12,802 nucleotides of DNA, taken from NCBI GenBank assembly GCA_047630175.1, contig JBLHVI010000095.1:1-12802 (forward strand), read 5' to 3'. The position numbers and the translations under genes are program-made. The stretch is from UBA4582 sp047630175 (GTDB taxonomy: Bacteria > Pseudomonadota > Gammaproteobacteria > Pseudomonadales > Azotimanducaceae). Below the pieces are notes generated by a model. It was not told where the DNA came from, searched no databases, and was given only the letters and a program-made list of their open reading frames with translations. Shown piece by piece: positions 1 through 6,937 of the stretch (position 1 is its first letter; each line of letters starts with the position of its first letter).

Positions 1-2
1 GT

Positions 3-347
3 GCCATTGTCAATGTATCGTCGGCGCTAGTGTTCTCACCCAAGGCTAATGCGGCCGTCTACTGCGCAACCAAAGCCGCAGTGCACAGCTTCACCCAAGC
101 ACTGCGTTACCAGATGGCAGATGAAATACCCCATATTAAGATCTTCGAGGTCATGCCTCCCCTAACCGATACAGACATGACTGAAGGACACGGCACAGGT
201 AAGATCACCCCAGACCAAGTGGCGGCTGAAACGTTGCGCGGCATGGCGGCTGATCTTATGGAAATTCGTGTCGGCAAAGCTAAGCTCTTAGGTTTTATTC
301 AACGTTTGTCTCCCTCAATGGCCGCTATGATTATTCGCAACAGTTAG
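3..347 (+). CDS. Short-chain dehydrogenase, DltE-like, C-terminal part (5' end outside window)
   Basis: The reading frame is open from the window edge, so the N-terminal Rossmann half with the cofactor-binding glycines lies upstream. The visible part starts with AIVNVSSALVF, the usual strand before the catalytic Ser, and continues with AAVYCATKAAVHSF, which holds the YxxxK catalytic pair. The VMPPLTDTDM segment matches the PPxVxTxM stretch that follows in DltE/YqjQ-type SDRs. These enzymes are cytoplasmic NAD(P)-dependent oxidoreductases of unknown substrate. A GTG at 30 could be mistaken for the start, but it lies inside the conserved core and is not the real one. The stop is TAG at 345-347. 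Family assignment is firm; the substrate is unknown. Confidence 0.88.
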   Translation, partial: AIVNVSSALVFSPKANAAVYCATKAAVHSFTQALRYQMADEIPHIKIFEVMPPLTDTDMTEGHGTGKITPDQVAAETLRGMAADLMEIRVGKAKLLGFIQRLSPSMAAMIIRNS

Positions 348-385
348 TGTTGCGGCGAGTAACATGACGTCAGCGAGGACTTCTT

Positions 386-544
386 GTGAAGAGATTGACG
401 ATCAAAACTTATCGACTACCACCACTCATTTTGACGAGCCTGATGACAATACTACTGACAAGCACCGTCCAAGCGACTGACTTCTCCATAGCGCAACACT
501 CAACACGCCTCGAGCAGGCCTCAGGTCCCAGCGGTGCGACTTGA
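386..544 (+). CDS. Possible small secreted peptide (52 aa), unrecognised
   Basis: A GTG-initiated frame of 52 codons ends in TGA. A GAGGA-type ribosome site lies about 7 bases upstream (near 374-378). The product begins MKRLTIKTYRLPPLILTSL, continues through a hydrophobic stretch (LMTILLTSTVQA), and then becomes polar (TDFSIAQHSTRLEQ). This is the layout of a Sec signal peptide with a VQA-T cleavage site, which would leave a mature peptide of about 22 residues. I recognise no family. It may be a genuine small exported peptide, the signal-peptide stub of a decayed periplasmic gene, or a chance frame. The two features in its favour are the ribosome site and the signal-like N-terminus. It lies 38 bases after the preceding SDR stop and could be co-transcribed with it. 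Confidence 0.35.
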   Translation: MKRLTIKTYRLPPLILTSLMTILLTSTVQATDFSIAQHSTRLEQASGPSGAT

Positions 545-664
545 ATCAGTAGTCAGCCCACAATAGGGGGCTCAGCAAGATTGCCAGATATTGGCTATGA
601 CGAGACCAGTCCCCCGTAGCGCGCCTGCTTGGGGCAAAACTTGGTATCGAGCTATCAACCGGAG

Positions 665-685
665 CGGTGGCGGCAACCGCCGCCG
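665..685 (+). other. Strong GC-rich hairpin in the leader of the downstream SDR
   Basis: Arms at 665-673 and 677-685 pair over nine positions (one G-T wobble) around a CAA loop. The stem is followed by TTTGCT rather than a run of T, so it is only a poor intrinsic terminator for the upstream genes. It sits about 50 bases before the SDR start at 738 and could be a leader structure or a processing/attenuation hairpin. The gap 348-737 otherwise contains only the possible small peptide gene. Confidence 0.35.
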
Positions 686-737
686 TTTGCTAAAACGTAT
701 CCACCAAAAATAATTCAACAAAACAGGAAAGTACGAC

Positions 738-1514
738 ATGACTGATACGACGCAACCAAACTTTAGTAGAGACTTGACGGGCCAAGTTGCTCTGGTTACC
801 GGCACAACGTCGGGGCTAGGCAAACGTTTTGCTCAGGTACTGGCGGCCTGTGGCGCCAGCGTCGCTGTCACAGGTCGCCGCGAAGACCGACTCAAGGCGC
901 TGGCTGATGAGATCAACGCCAGTGGCGGCAAGGCCTTCCCCGTGCGTCTCGACATGACTGATTCTGTTAGTATTGTTGCCGCTGTTGAGGCCGCTGAAAA
1001 AGCGCTCGGCACTATCACAATATTGGTGAACAACGCCGGTATTCCTGACGCGCAACGGGCCCACAAGATGTCGAACCAGCTCATCGACGACGTGTTCGAT
1101 ACCAATCTGCGTGGCCCCTATGTGATGAGTTGTGAAATCGCTCGGCGCTTAATTGCCGCTGAAAAGCCTGGTCGCATGGTCAATATTTCTTCCGTTGCAG
1201 CATTTCATTACGGCGGTGGCGGTGCCGCGCTTTATTCCATCACTAAGGCAGGCTTGGTTCGCATGACAGAAGCCCTAGCAGTCGAGTGGGCGCGCTTTAA
1301 TATCAATGTAAATTGCATTGCGCCGGGTGCTTTTTCTTCAGAGATGATGGACGGCATGCTTGAGCGAATGGGCGATATCACGCAGCACTTCCCACGCAAG
1401 CGTCTCGGTGATCCTGCGCAGATGGACAGCACATTGCTCTACCTCGTGTCACCTTCCTCAGATTTCGTCACGGGCACCGTGATCAAAGTCGACGATGGCC
1501 AAGGTCCAAGATAA
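738..1514 (+). CDS. SDR family NAD(P)-dependent oxidoreductase (classical type)
   Basis: This is a complete classical short-chain dehydrogenase of 258 residues, the usual length (about 250). The cofactor loop TGTTSGLG is at 21-28, and a Gly-Arg-Arg after the second strand (VTGRRED, 44-50) suggests NADP(H). LDMTD at 71-75 binds the adenine. NNAG is at 98-101, the catalytic Asn of DTNLRG at 123, Ser at 151/152, and Tyr166 with Lys170 in YSITK. The C-terminus has the usual VTGTVIKVDDGQ segment. The family reduces ketones or oxidises secondary alcohols, often FabG-like or in lipid and terpenoid catabolism; the substrate cannot be read from sequence. An AGGAAA ribosome site at 725-730 supports the ATG. 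It converges on the CoA-transferase gene, with 34 bases between the two stops. Confidence 0.93.
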   Translation: MTDTTQPNFSRDLTGQVALVTGTTSGLGKRFAQVLAACGASVAVTGRREDRLKALADEINASGGKAFPVRLDMTDSVSIVAAVEAAEKALGTITILVNNAGIPDAQRAHKMSNQLIDDVFDTNLRGPYVMSCEIARRLIAAEKPGRMVNISSVAAFHYGGGGAALYSITKAGLVRMTEALAVEWARFNINVNCIAPGAFSSEMMDGMLERMGDITQHFPRKRLGDPAQMDSTLLYLVSPSSDFVTGTVIKVDDGQGPR

Positions 1515-1535
1515 GCCTGACGCCAAGCCGAACAA

Positions 1536-1553
1536 CTTAAGCAATCGCTTAAG
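1536..1553. terminator. Symmetrical hairpin between convergent genes, possible bidirectional terminator
   Basis: CTTAAGC (1536-1542) and GCTTAAG (1547-1553) form a perfect 7-bp stem with a four-base loop. It lies between the convergent SDR and CoA-transferase genes and overlaps the TAA stop of the latter (1549-1551). There is no clear T-run on either side, so the evidence for intrinsic termination is position and symmetry only. A second short inverted repeat (1562-1567 with 1572-1577) lies in the last codons of the CoA-transferase. Confidence 0.4.
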
Positions 1554-2625
1554 CAATAACTCCCTCGCGAGCGAGGGCCTGCATGTCCTCCACTGACAGG
1601 CCCAGCTCGCGGAGTATCTCGACGGTATGCTCACCTATTTCTGGCGAGTGGTGTCGCAACTGATACGGCGTCTGGCTAAACCGCGCCGCCGCTCTTGGCT
1701 GGCGCATAGCACCGCCCCTTGGATGTTCACTGACCTCTAGCATGCCGCTGGCGACGACCTGAGGATCATCGCTCACCTCGCTTCGCTTGTTGGCCCGGCC
1801 AACAGGAATGTCATTCTGCGCGAGAATGTCGATTAACTGATCTGTGGTATACGGTGTAGTGTCAGCGCCTAGATGATGGCAAACAACCGCGCCATCAGCA
1901 GTTGGGCTGATCTCGTAGTTATCCGCCAAGTCCCCTGCCAGCTCCGCACCCGGACCAATAAAGCTATGGTTCCACATCAAGTCAGGCCAATTAAAATACA
2001 GTCCGGCGTCCAACATAGACACTTGCACGTGCTGTCCACCAGCGCCACGCTCTCTGGCAAGCAGTGCCGCGGTAATAGCTTGCGCGGCTGTCAGCGCTGT
2101 GACTTTGTCATAGATAATACTGCGCACCATGGCCGGCGCTTCGCCCTGCACGGCCTGCGCATCCGTCGCGCCGGTCATACCCTGGATCACATAATCGTAA
2201 ACTTTCTGCTCCGCGTAGGGGCCCACCTCACCCATACCGTTAATAGAACAATAGATCAGCTCAGGATTAATCGCTCGCAAGTCTTCATAGCCCAGCCCCA
2301 GTTTGTCAATCTTACCGGGGCGATAATTTTGCAGCACGACGTCAGTTTTTTGCAATAAAATGCGAATGAGTGCGACACCTTCCGGGTGCTTAAGATTAAT
2401 TGCTAGCGAACGCTTATTCCGATTGATCATCGAGAAGATGGCGCTCAGACCGTTGCGCTGTGCACCGAGATAACGAATCCCGTCACCCCAACCAGGGGCT
2501 TCAACCTTGATGACGTCAGCCCCCTGATCAGCCAACATGACTGCCGCCATGGGACCCGACACCACACGCGACAAATCAAGTATTCGGAACCCCGCGAGAG
2601 GGCCTTTTTGCTTATCGCTCGGCAC
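1549..2625 (-). CDS. Class III CoA-transferase (CaiB/BaiF family)
   Basis: Family III enzymes move CoA from an acyl-CoA to a carboxylic acid through an aspartyl-CoA intermediate, or racemise 2-methylacyl-CoAs. The N-terminus GPLAGFRILDLSRVVSGP, then LADQGADVIKVE (32-42) and INLKHPEG (76-83), are typical. The likely catalytic Asp is D144 in VYDYVIQG. The product is 358 residues, shorter than the usual 380-410, and the missing part appears to be an internal helical segment after GAVVCHH (about residue 251). I chose GTG at 2625 because AAGGG lies just upstream and the protein then begins MPSDKQKGPLAG, as family members do. The frame is open back to a TTG at 2700, but that adds an atypical 25-residue extension. 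It is the last gene of the transporter cluster, which suggests that it activates the imported acid; this is inference. Confidence 0.88.
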   Translation of the reverse strand: MPSDKQKGPLAGFRILDLSRVVSGPMAAVMLADQGADVIKVEAPGWGDGIRYLGAQRNGLSAIFSMINRNKRSLAINLKHPEGVALIRILLQKTDVVLQNYRPGKIDKLGLGYEDLRAINPELIYCSINGMGEVGPYAEQKVYDYVIQGMTGATDAQAVQGEAPAMVRSIIYDKVTALTAAQAITAALLARERGAGGQHVQVSMLDAGLYFNWPDLMWNHSFIGPGAELAGDLADNYEISPTADGAVVCHHLGADTTPYTTDQLIDILAQNDIPVGRANKRSEVSDDPQVVASGMLEVSEHPRGGAMRQPRAAARFSQTPYQLRHHSPEIGEHTVEILRELGLSVEDMQALAREGVIA

Positions 2626-2692
2626 GCTCACCCTTCGCGCCTCGTATAACGAGAGGGCTGTTGGCGTTGGTCGAAGTCCAATTGCAAGTCCA

Positions 2693-3019
2693 TCACTCAA
2701 ACAACGCGCCGCTGAAGGACATGGCCCACAGCAGCATCATGATACCGCCGATTAGCAGGTGAGTACGGGCAATGAGCCCCTGCACAGCGAGCATTGGCGC
2801 CTCGGCACCGGACTGCATTACTCTGATCATCAACAGATCAAACATCATAATGATAAAAATAATGGGCGCTGTGGCCGGAATCATAGCCCCCATCACGAGT
2901 TCACTGGTGCCCTCGGGATGCCACATTGGCTCTGCAAAAGGCAATAAAAAAATAAAAGCAATCGCCAGCAAATGCATCAGATTGCGCAGCACACCCATAG
3001 CTTTAAATTTTTCAAGCAT
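2693..3019 (-). CDS. Small three-helix membrane protein, unrecognised
   Basis: The 108-residue product has three strongly hydrophobic segments: roughly residues 15-31 (LMHLLAIAFIFLLPF), 43-67 (MGAMIPATAPIIFIIMMFDLL) and 85-104 (THLLIGGIMMLLWAMSF). A polar loop with EPMWHPEGTSE follows the first. I recognise no enzymatic motif and no named family. It starts with ATG after GAAGAG at a short distance. It follows the fused TRAP permease by 98 bases, and its TGA overlaps an ATG that leads into the CoA-transferase leader (TGATG), so it is probably in the same transcript as the CoA-transferase. It could be an accessory subunit of the transporter, but nothing in the sequence proves that. Confidence 0.7.
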   Translation of the reverse strand: MLEKFKAMGVLRNLMHLLAIAFIFLLPFAEPMWHPEGTSELVMGAMIPATAPIIFIIMMFDLLMIRVMQSGAEAPMLAVQGLIARTHLLIGGIMMLLWAMSFSGALFE

Positions 3020-3047
3020 AACGACTCTTCAGTTGACCCAAGACTTA

Positions 3048-3056
3048 ATTACACCA
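3048..3056 (-). promoter_or_regulatory. Possible extended -10 promoter before the small membrane protein gene
   Basis: On the minus strand the sequence TGG-TGTAAT forms an extended -10 element (five of six matches to TATAAT plus the upstream TG). It lies about 30 bases before the ATG at 3019, in the 98-base gap after the permease. No good -35 is present. It would allow the membrane protein and CoA-transferase to be expressed separately from the transporter. Confidence 0.28.
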
Positions 3057-3117
3057 TGATTTGCTCACAGGTAACACACATGCGCGGCGGTAATTTTTGC
3101 CTTGTGACGGATCTAGT

Positions 3118-5046
3118 TTACACAGTTCGACGGGGCGTTAGTCGAATGCTGAGCGAGAGACTAACAATAATAAGCAGGAGTCCCACCAAAGCCAAGCTAC
3201 TGTCGTGTAGGTCAATATCCAGCGACGCAAGTCCAGGCAATGCGATCAACAACCCCCCCACCCCAAGCATAAACCGTATAAGAATTTGCTGAGTCAGTAA
3301 ACCCCAACCCAGCAGGTACCCCTGTATCGACGCAGCGATGAGTACAATGCCGACAAATACCTGCAGGGTATGGTTGACCGTAGCCTGCCAGGTGCCTTGC
3401 AGAATGAGGGCTGGTTCCAAGACGAAGAAGAATGGAATAAAGTACGTACTCGCGCCTAAGCCCATGGCCCGAAAACCTGTGGCCATTGGTTTTGCCTCCG
3501 CGATGGAGGCAGCAGCAAAAGCGCCGAGTGCCACCGGCGGCGTTATAAACGACAACATGCCCCAATATAGAATGAACAGATGCACTGCCAGCGGACTCAG
3601 GCCGCCCTTGATTAAGGCCGGAGCAAGAATGATAGCAAGAAAAATGTAAGCCGCCGTCACCGTCATACCAATGCCCAGCACAAAGCTCGTGGCGGCACCC
3701 ATCAGCAGCAGAATACCTAGCGAACCACCCGCAACAAACAGCAACTCATTCACGAGAGTGCCCGACAGGCCCGTCATGGAGAGAGCGCCAACGATTAGCC
3801 CGACGCCACTCAGAATAACCAATAACTCCATTAACAAGGATCCACTGGCGCGCAAAAATTCCAGTGCCTGTGACCAAGCCCAGCGATGCCGTGCCGAGAA
3901 CTGGTTCAAGACCAACAGGCAAGCCGTTGCCAGCCAAGGTGCCAGTGCCTCGCGCTGCATCACCAACAACAGAAAAATCAGGACAATAAATGCCCCCAGG
4001 TAGTACCAACCATCCCGCAACGTTGCACCGACCGTGGGAATCTCCATGTCAGAGACACCCTTGATGTTGTTTTTCGCGGCGTAAGCATCAATTTGCAGAA
4101 ACAGCGCGGTAAAATACAACACTGCTGGCAGCGCCGCCGCCAAAGCCACTTGGTAGTATGGCATCTCGAGAAAGGTCGCCATCACAAAGGCTGTCGAACC
4201 CATAATGGGGGGTAGCAACACACCACCCGTGGAAGCGCAGGCCTCAATGCCCGCAGCGGTCTCACTGTTGATACCACTTTTCTTCATGGCAGGAATGGTC
4301 AACTGGCCTGTAGTGAGCACATTGGTGATGACGCTGCCGCTCAGCGATCCCATAAGGCCACTCGCCAAAATAGCTACTTTGGCAGGGCCGCCGCGCACAT
4401 TGCCCAGCAGAGCGAATGCCAGTTTAATGAAAAAATCTCCCCCACCGGTATGCTGCAAGGCAACGCCAAAAACGAGAAAGCCCACCACTAAACTGGCAAA
4501 TGCGCGAAATGGCAGCCCAATTAAGCTTTCGCTACTCATGACATGATAAGCAGCAGTATCACTCAAATTGGTGGCCATGCCTGCAAGCGCATCGGGCATT
4601 AGGTCAGCCACCAGCGGATACAGTGAGAACAACACCACCAACACAAACAAAGACAGCCCCGCAATACGTCGTACGGCTTCGAGCACCAATATCCAAAGAG
4701 CGATGCTCAATCGATTTGCCAAGTCCGGCGCACCAAATTCCCAGCCTTCATCAAGCATCGTCTCGGCATTAACATACATCCAGCAGCAAATTCCTAGCGC
4801 CGTCAAAGCCAGTAACGTATCCAGCCAGACCAGATTGAAACGCGGATTGGATCGATAGACTAAAAACGCTGGGGGCAATAACAACGCCATTAAGGCGTAG
4901 TAGTAATGGGTTTCTATATTGATAAGACCAACAAACAGAGGGGCACCGAAGGCCCGCACATTATCCAGCGCCAATAATGTGACCAGCAGACTGATAATCG
5001 CCAATAGTCCACCTAACAGCCCTGTCAAAGGGCGGGTTTTGTTCAT
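3118..5046 (-). CDS. TRAP transporter permease, fused small and large subunit (TAXI type)
   Basis: This 642-residue integral membrane protein has many hydrophobic helices along its length. TRAP transporters use an ion gradient and an extracytoplasmic binding protein to import organic acids. In TAXI systems the small (DctQ-like) and large (DctM-like) subunits are usually fused. Here residues 1 to about 170 form the small-subunit-like part, and the large-subunit part follows. Its signatures are visible: SGSVITNVLTTGQLTIP from 236, EACASTGGVLLPPIMGSTAF from 268, and LEMPYYQVALAAALPAVLYF from 293. The ATG at 5046 overlaps the stop of the binding-protein gene (TAATG), and an AGGAAGG ribosome site (5053-5059) lies 6 bases upstream, so the pair is translationally coupled. 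The substrate is unknown. Family assignment is very firm. Confidence 0.95.
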   Translation of the reverse strand: MNKTRPLTGLLGGLLAIISLLVTLLALDNVRAFGAPLFVGLINIETHYYYALMALLLPPAFLVYRSNPRFNLVWLDTLLALTALGICCWMYVNAETMLDEGWEFGAPDLANRLSIALWILVLEAVRRIAGLSLFVLVVLFSLYPLVADLMPDALAGMATNLSDTAAYHVMSSESLIGLPFRAFASLVVGFLVFGVALQHTGGGDFFIKLAFALLGNVRGGPAKVAILASGLMGSLSGSVITNVLTTGQLTIPAMKKSGINSETAAGIEACASTGGVLLPPIMGSTAFVMATFLEMPYYQVALAAALPAVLYFTALFLQIDAYAAKNNIKGVSDMEIPTVGATLRDGWYYLGAFIVLIFLLLVMQREALAPWLATACLLVLNQFSARHRWAWSQALEFLRASGSLLMELLVILSGVGLIVGALSMTGLSGTLVNELLFVAGGSLGILLLMGAATSFVLGIGMTVTAAYIFLAIILAPALIKGGLSPLAVHLFILYWGMLSFITPPVALGAFAAASIAEAKPMATGFRAMGLGASTYFIPFFFVLEPALILQGTWQATVNHTLQVFVGIVLIAASIQGYLLGWGLLTQQILIRFMLGVGGLLIALPGLASLDIDLHDSSLALVGLLLIIVSLSLSIRLTPRRTV

Positions 5047-6245
5047 TACTGACCTTCCTGATCAAGCCAAACCGGATCAAAACCCGCAGCTTGCAAGCGC
5101 TGCGTGCGTAACTGCAGCCAGGCGTTTCGAAAGGCAGAATCATCATCCAGGCCCAGTCCCTGCAGGTCTTGCCAGGCAGATTTCAGTACTGATTGGCGTT
5201 CAATTAAGCGCTGATTATGCTCAGTCATCGCCGGCGTCCAGACACCTTTCGATTGAAAGTATTGCACAGATCCCACATGCCACGGCACCACCCAGTCAAA
5301 TCGCTGGGAATCAATGTCCCAGCCGATAGCACCCGGGTCAGCGTCTTTGAAGTCATCGAAACCTTCATCGATAGCACGGGCCAAATTGTAGGTGATCGCC
5401 TCATCTTGATCTGCCATTGTAATCAAAATTGGATACGGATATGTGGCACCCTCATGGGGTGCAGCTACTGTGATACCCGTACCACGGGTCGCAATATGCT
5501 TGCTGAAATACGGCGCTTTGGCCAGTACTCGCTGCCAACAGGCAGCATCATCATGTGGCAGAATTGGCCAAGAGATACCTTGAGGAGAGGCCTCTAACTT
5601 GCGGGTTGGACCCGACACCGTGGTGGCGTAGGCAGCATCTATCTGACCATCAACGATACCATTCCACATGGCGTCGTAGCCCGGGTAATCAACGCGAATC
5701 ACATCATCCCAGCCAATATTGCCGCAAGCAAGTATCGCCTCGGTGGATAAATTCAAGGACGGTGCGCCACGCACCCAGGGAATACGCTTACCCTTGAGCT
5801 GCGACCAGTGAGTAATACCGGAATCCTCAGTGACAGCCACCGACTGATTGCTGAGTCCGTTAGACATCATCACCACCCGCAGGGGTTGTGGCCCCCACTT
5901 GTCATCGGCAAACTGAAACACACCCTCCTGAGCAAGATAAGTTGCTACACCGTTAGCGGAGAATTGCACACGACCCCTCTTCAATGGCAGCAACCGGGAA
6001 ATATCATTTTTACCCGGTATCACGCGCAAAGTAACCCCATGGCGGTCCTTTAAAACCTTGCCAATAGCCACAGCCTGATTATAGCCAGTGGTTCCCAAAT
6101 TATACGCAGTCCAGGCAATGACCCTCGGCAACTTGACATCACCAGCTGCAGTGGCGTCGGCCAAGGCAAGAGACAACGTGCAGACAAGGGCAATAGTAGA
6201 CAGGCGCGTCATGACGCGGGATATGACAGACAAGCTCAGCAGCAT
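5046..6245 (-). CDS. TAXI family TRAP transporter solute-binding protein
   Basis: A Sec signal peptide is visible: a basic start (SRVMTRL), a hydrophobic core STIALVCTLSLALA and a small-residue cleavage site near DATAAG. The mature part carries the TAXI pattern: TAYNLGTTGYNQAVAIGKVL with the early glycine-rich loop, GRVQFSANGVATYLAQEG, then WSQLKGKRIPWVRGAPS and DGQIDAAYATTVSG. It is about 400 residues, somewhat longer than the usual 320-ish TAXI protein because the C-terminal half is extended (HNQRLIERQSVLKSAWQDLQ). It binds the substrate in the periplasm and delivers it to the fused permease encoded next. The ATG at 6245 has no clear ribosome site. An in-frame ATG at 6212 would give the shorter signal peptide MTRLSTIAL and is equally possible. 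The ligand is unknown; TAXI systems have been linked to glutamate and other carboxylates. Confidence 0.92.
   Translation of the reverse strand: MLLSLSVISRVMTRLSTIALVCTLSLALADATAAGDVKLPRVIAWTAYNLGTTGYNQAVAIGKVLKDRHGVTLRVIPGKNDISRLLPLKRGRVQFSANGVATYLAQEGVFQFADDKWGPQPLRVVMMSNGLSNQSVAVTEDSGITHWSQLKGKRIPWVRGAPSLNLSTEAILACGNIGWDDVIRVDYPGYDAMWNGIVDGQIDAAYATTVSGPTRKLEASPQGISWPILPHDDAACWQRVLAKAPYFSKHIATRGTGITVAAPHEGATYPYPILITMADQDEAITYNLARAIDEGFDDFKDADPGAIGWDIDSQRFDWVVPWHVGSVQYFQSKGVWTPAMTEHNQRLIERQSVLKSAWQDLQGLGLDDDSAFRNAWLQLRTQRLQAAGFDPVWLDQEGQ
5053..5059 (-). promoter_or_regulatory. Ribosome binding site of the TRAP permease, inside the binding-protein gene
   Basis: AGGAAGG on the minus strand lies in the last codons of the binding-protein gene, 6 bases before the permease ATG at 5046. 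It fixes that start and shows tight coupling of the two genes. Confidence 0.75.
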
Positions 6246-6505
6246 AAATCAGGATCACTTTAGTTTTCCAGCAGATTAACCCAGCAGCCAGGGTGACACC
6301 ATGCTCGGCTGATCAATCGGCAGGTAGCAGGATCACTGTAATCTGGTGAATTAGACCATTAAGCCACCGCTAGCTGCCCGACGATTCCGCTATCTTGCTG
6401 TTATTTAACACTTTTTAAATACGGCACGAATATTGCTGTTGAATGTTCAGATGACCCAACCACATCTTTAACATCACATTTACCTTTGACCAACAGGATA
6501 CAGCT
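6246..6505. promoter_or_regulatory. Divergent intergenic region, promoters expected for both flanking genes
   Basis: This 260-base gap separates the diverging binding-protein and lipoprotein genes, so two promoters must lie here. A 10-base direct repeat CAGGATCACT occurs at 6250-6259 and 6328-6337 on the transporter side and could be a regulator site. An AT-rich stretch lies around 6400-6425. No convincing -35/-10 pair could be fixed by eye. No gene is seen in it. Confidence 0.4.
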
Positions 6506-6877
6506 ATGAAACCACTCCACATCATATTGCTTACAGCCATTGCCACAATGCCATTGAGTGGCTGCGTAATAAAAATTAACGACAATGACCGAGATTCTGA
6601 AAAGGGTGATTGGGAGGATAGACAAAAACACAACGCCAGCAAGATTCAAAAACTCGAATTGGGTCGGACTGTCAGCTCCATTAAAGTAGATTTTGGTGAG
6701 CCCGATCTAGTGGAGTCGTTTCGCCGAGATAACCAAGATTACAAAGTACTGTTTTATCGCACGCAACACACCCAAAGTGATGGTATGACAACACGTGATG
6801 AAACCACTCCGTTAGTCTTCGTCGACGATGTACTGATAGGCTGGGGTGAATCGGCGATTGACAAAGCCGCACCATAA
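6506..6877 (+). CDS. DUF3192-like outer-membrane lipoprotein
   Basis: The 123-residue product begins with a lipoprotein signal peptide. The lipobox is LSGC, with Cys20 as the acylated residue and Val at +2, which favours sorting to the outer membrane. The mature part matches what I recall of DUF3192 proteins of Vibrio and Shewanella: KLELGRTVSSIKVDFGEPD, then KVLFYRTQHTQSDGMTTRDE, and finally TPLVFVDDVLIGWG at the end. The GxxxxxVxxxxGxPD pattern also resembles the small BamE/SmpA fold, so a structural envelope role is plausible but unproven. AGGA near 6494-6497 serves as ribosome site. It stands alone and converges on gpsA, 60 bases apart. Confidence 0.83.
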   Translation: MKPLHIILLTAIATMPLSGCVIKINDNDRDSEKGDWEDRQKHNASKIQKLELGRTVSSIKVDFGEPDLVESFRRDNQDYKVLFYRTQHTQSDGMTTRDETTPLVFVDDVLIGWGESAIDKAAP

Positions 6878-6937
6878 CCCGGGCGTTCCTTTGGCGACAT
6901 TTTACAAGTAACGACGCGTATACGTCATGTGAACGCG

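Noticed and set aside
1873..2358. Long plus-strand open frame (161 codons) antisense to the CoA-transferase.
   Set aside because: It lies fully opposite a clearly conserved gene, and its product has no recognisable motif and an unusual composition rich in His and Arg.
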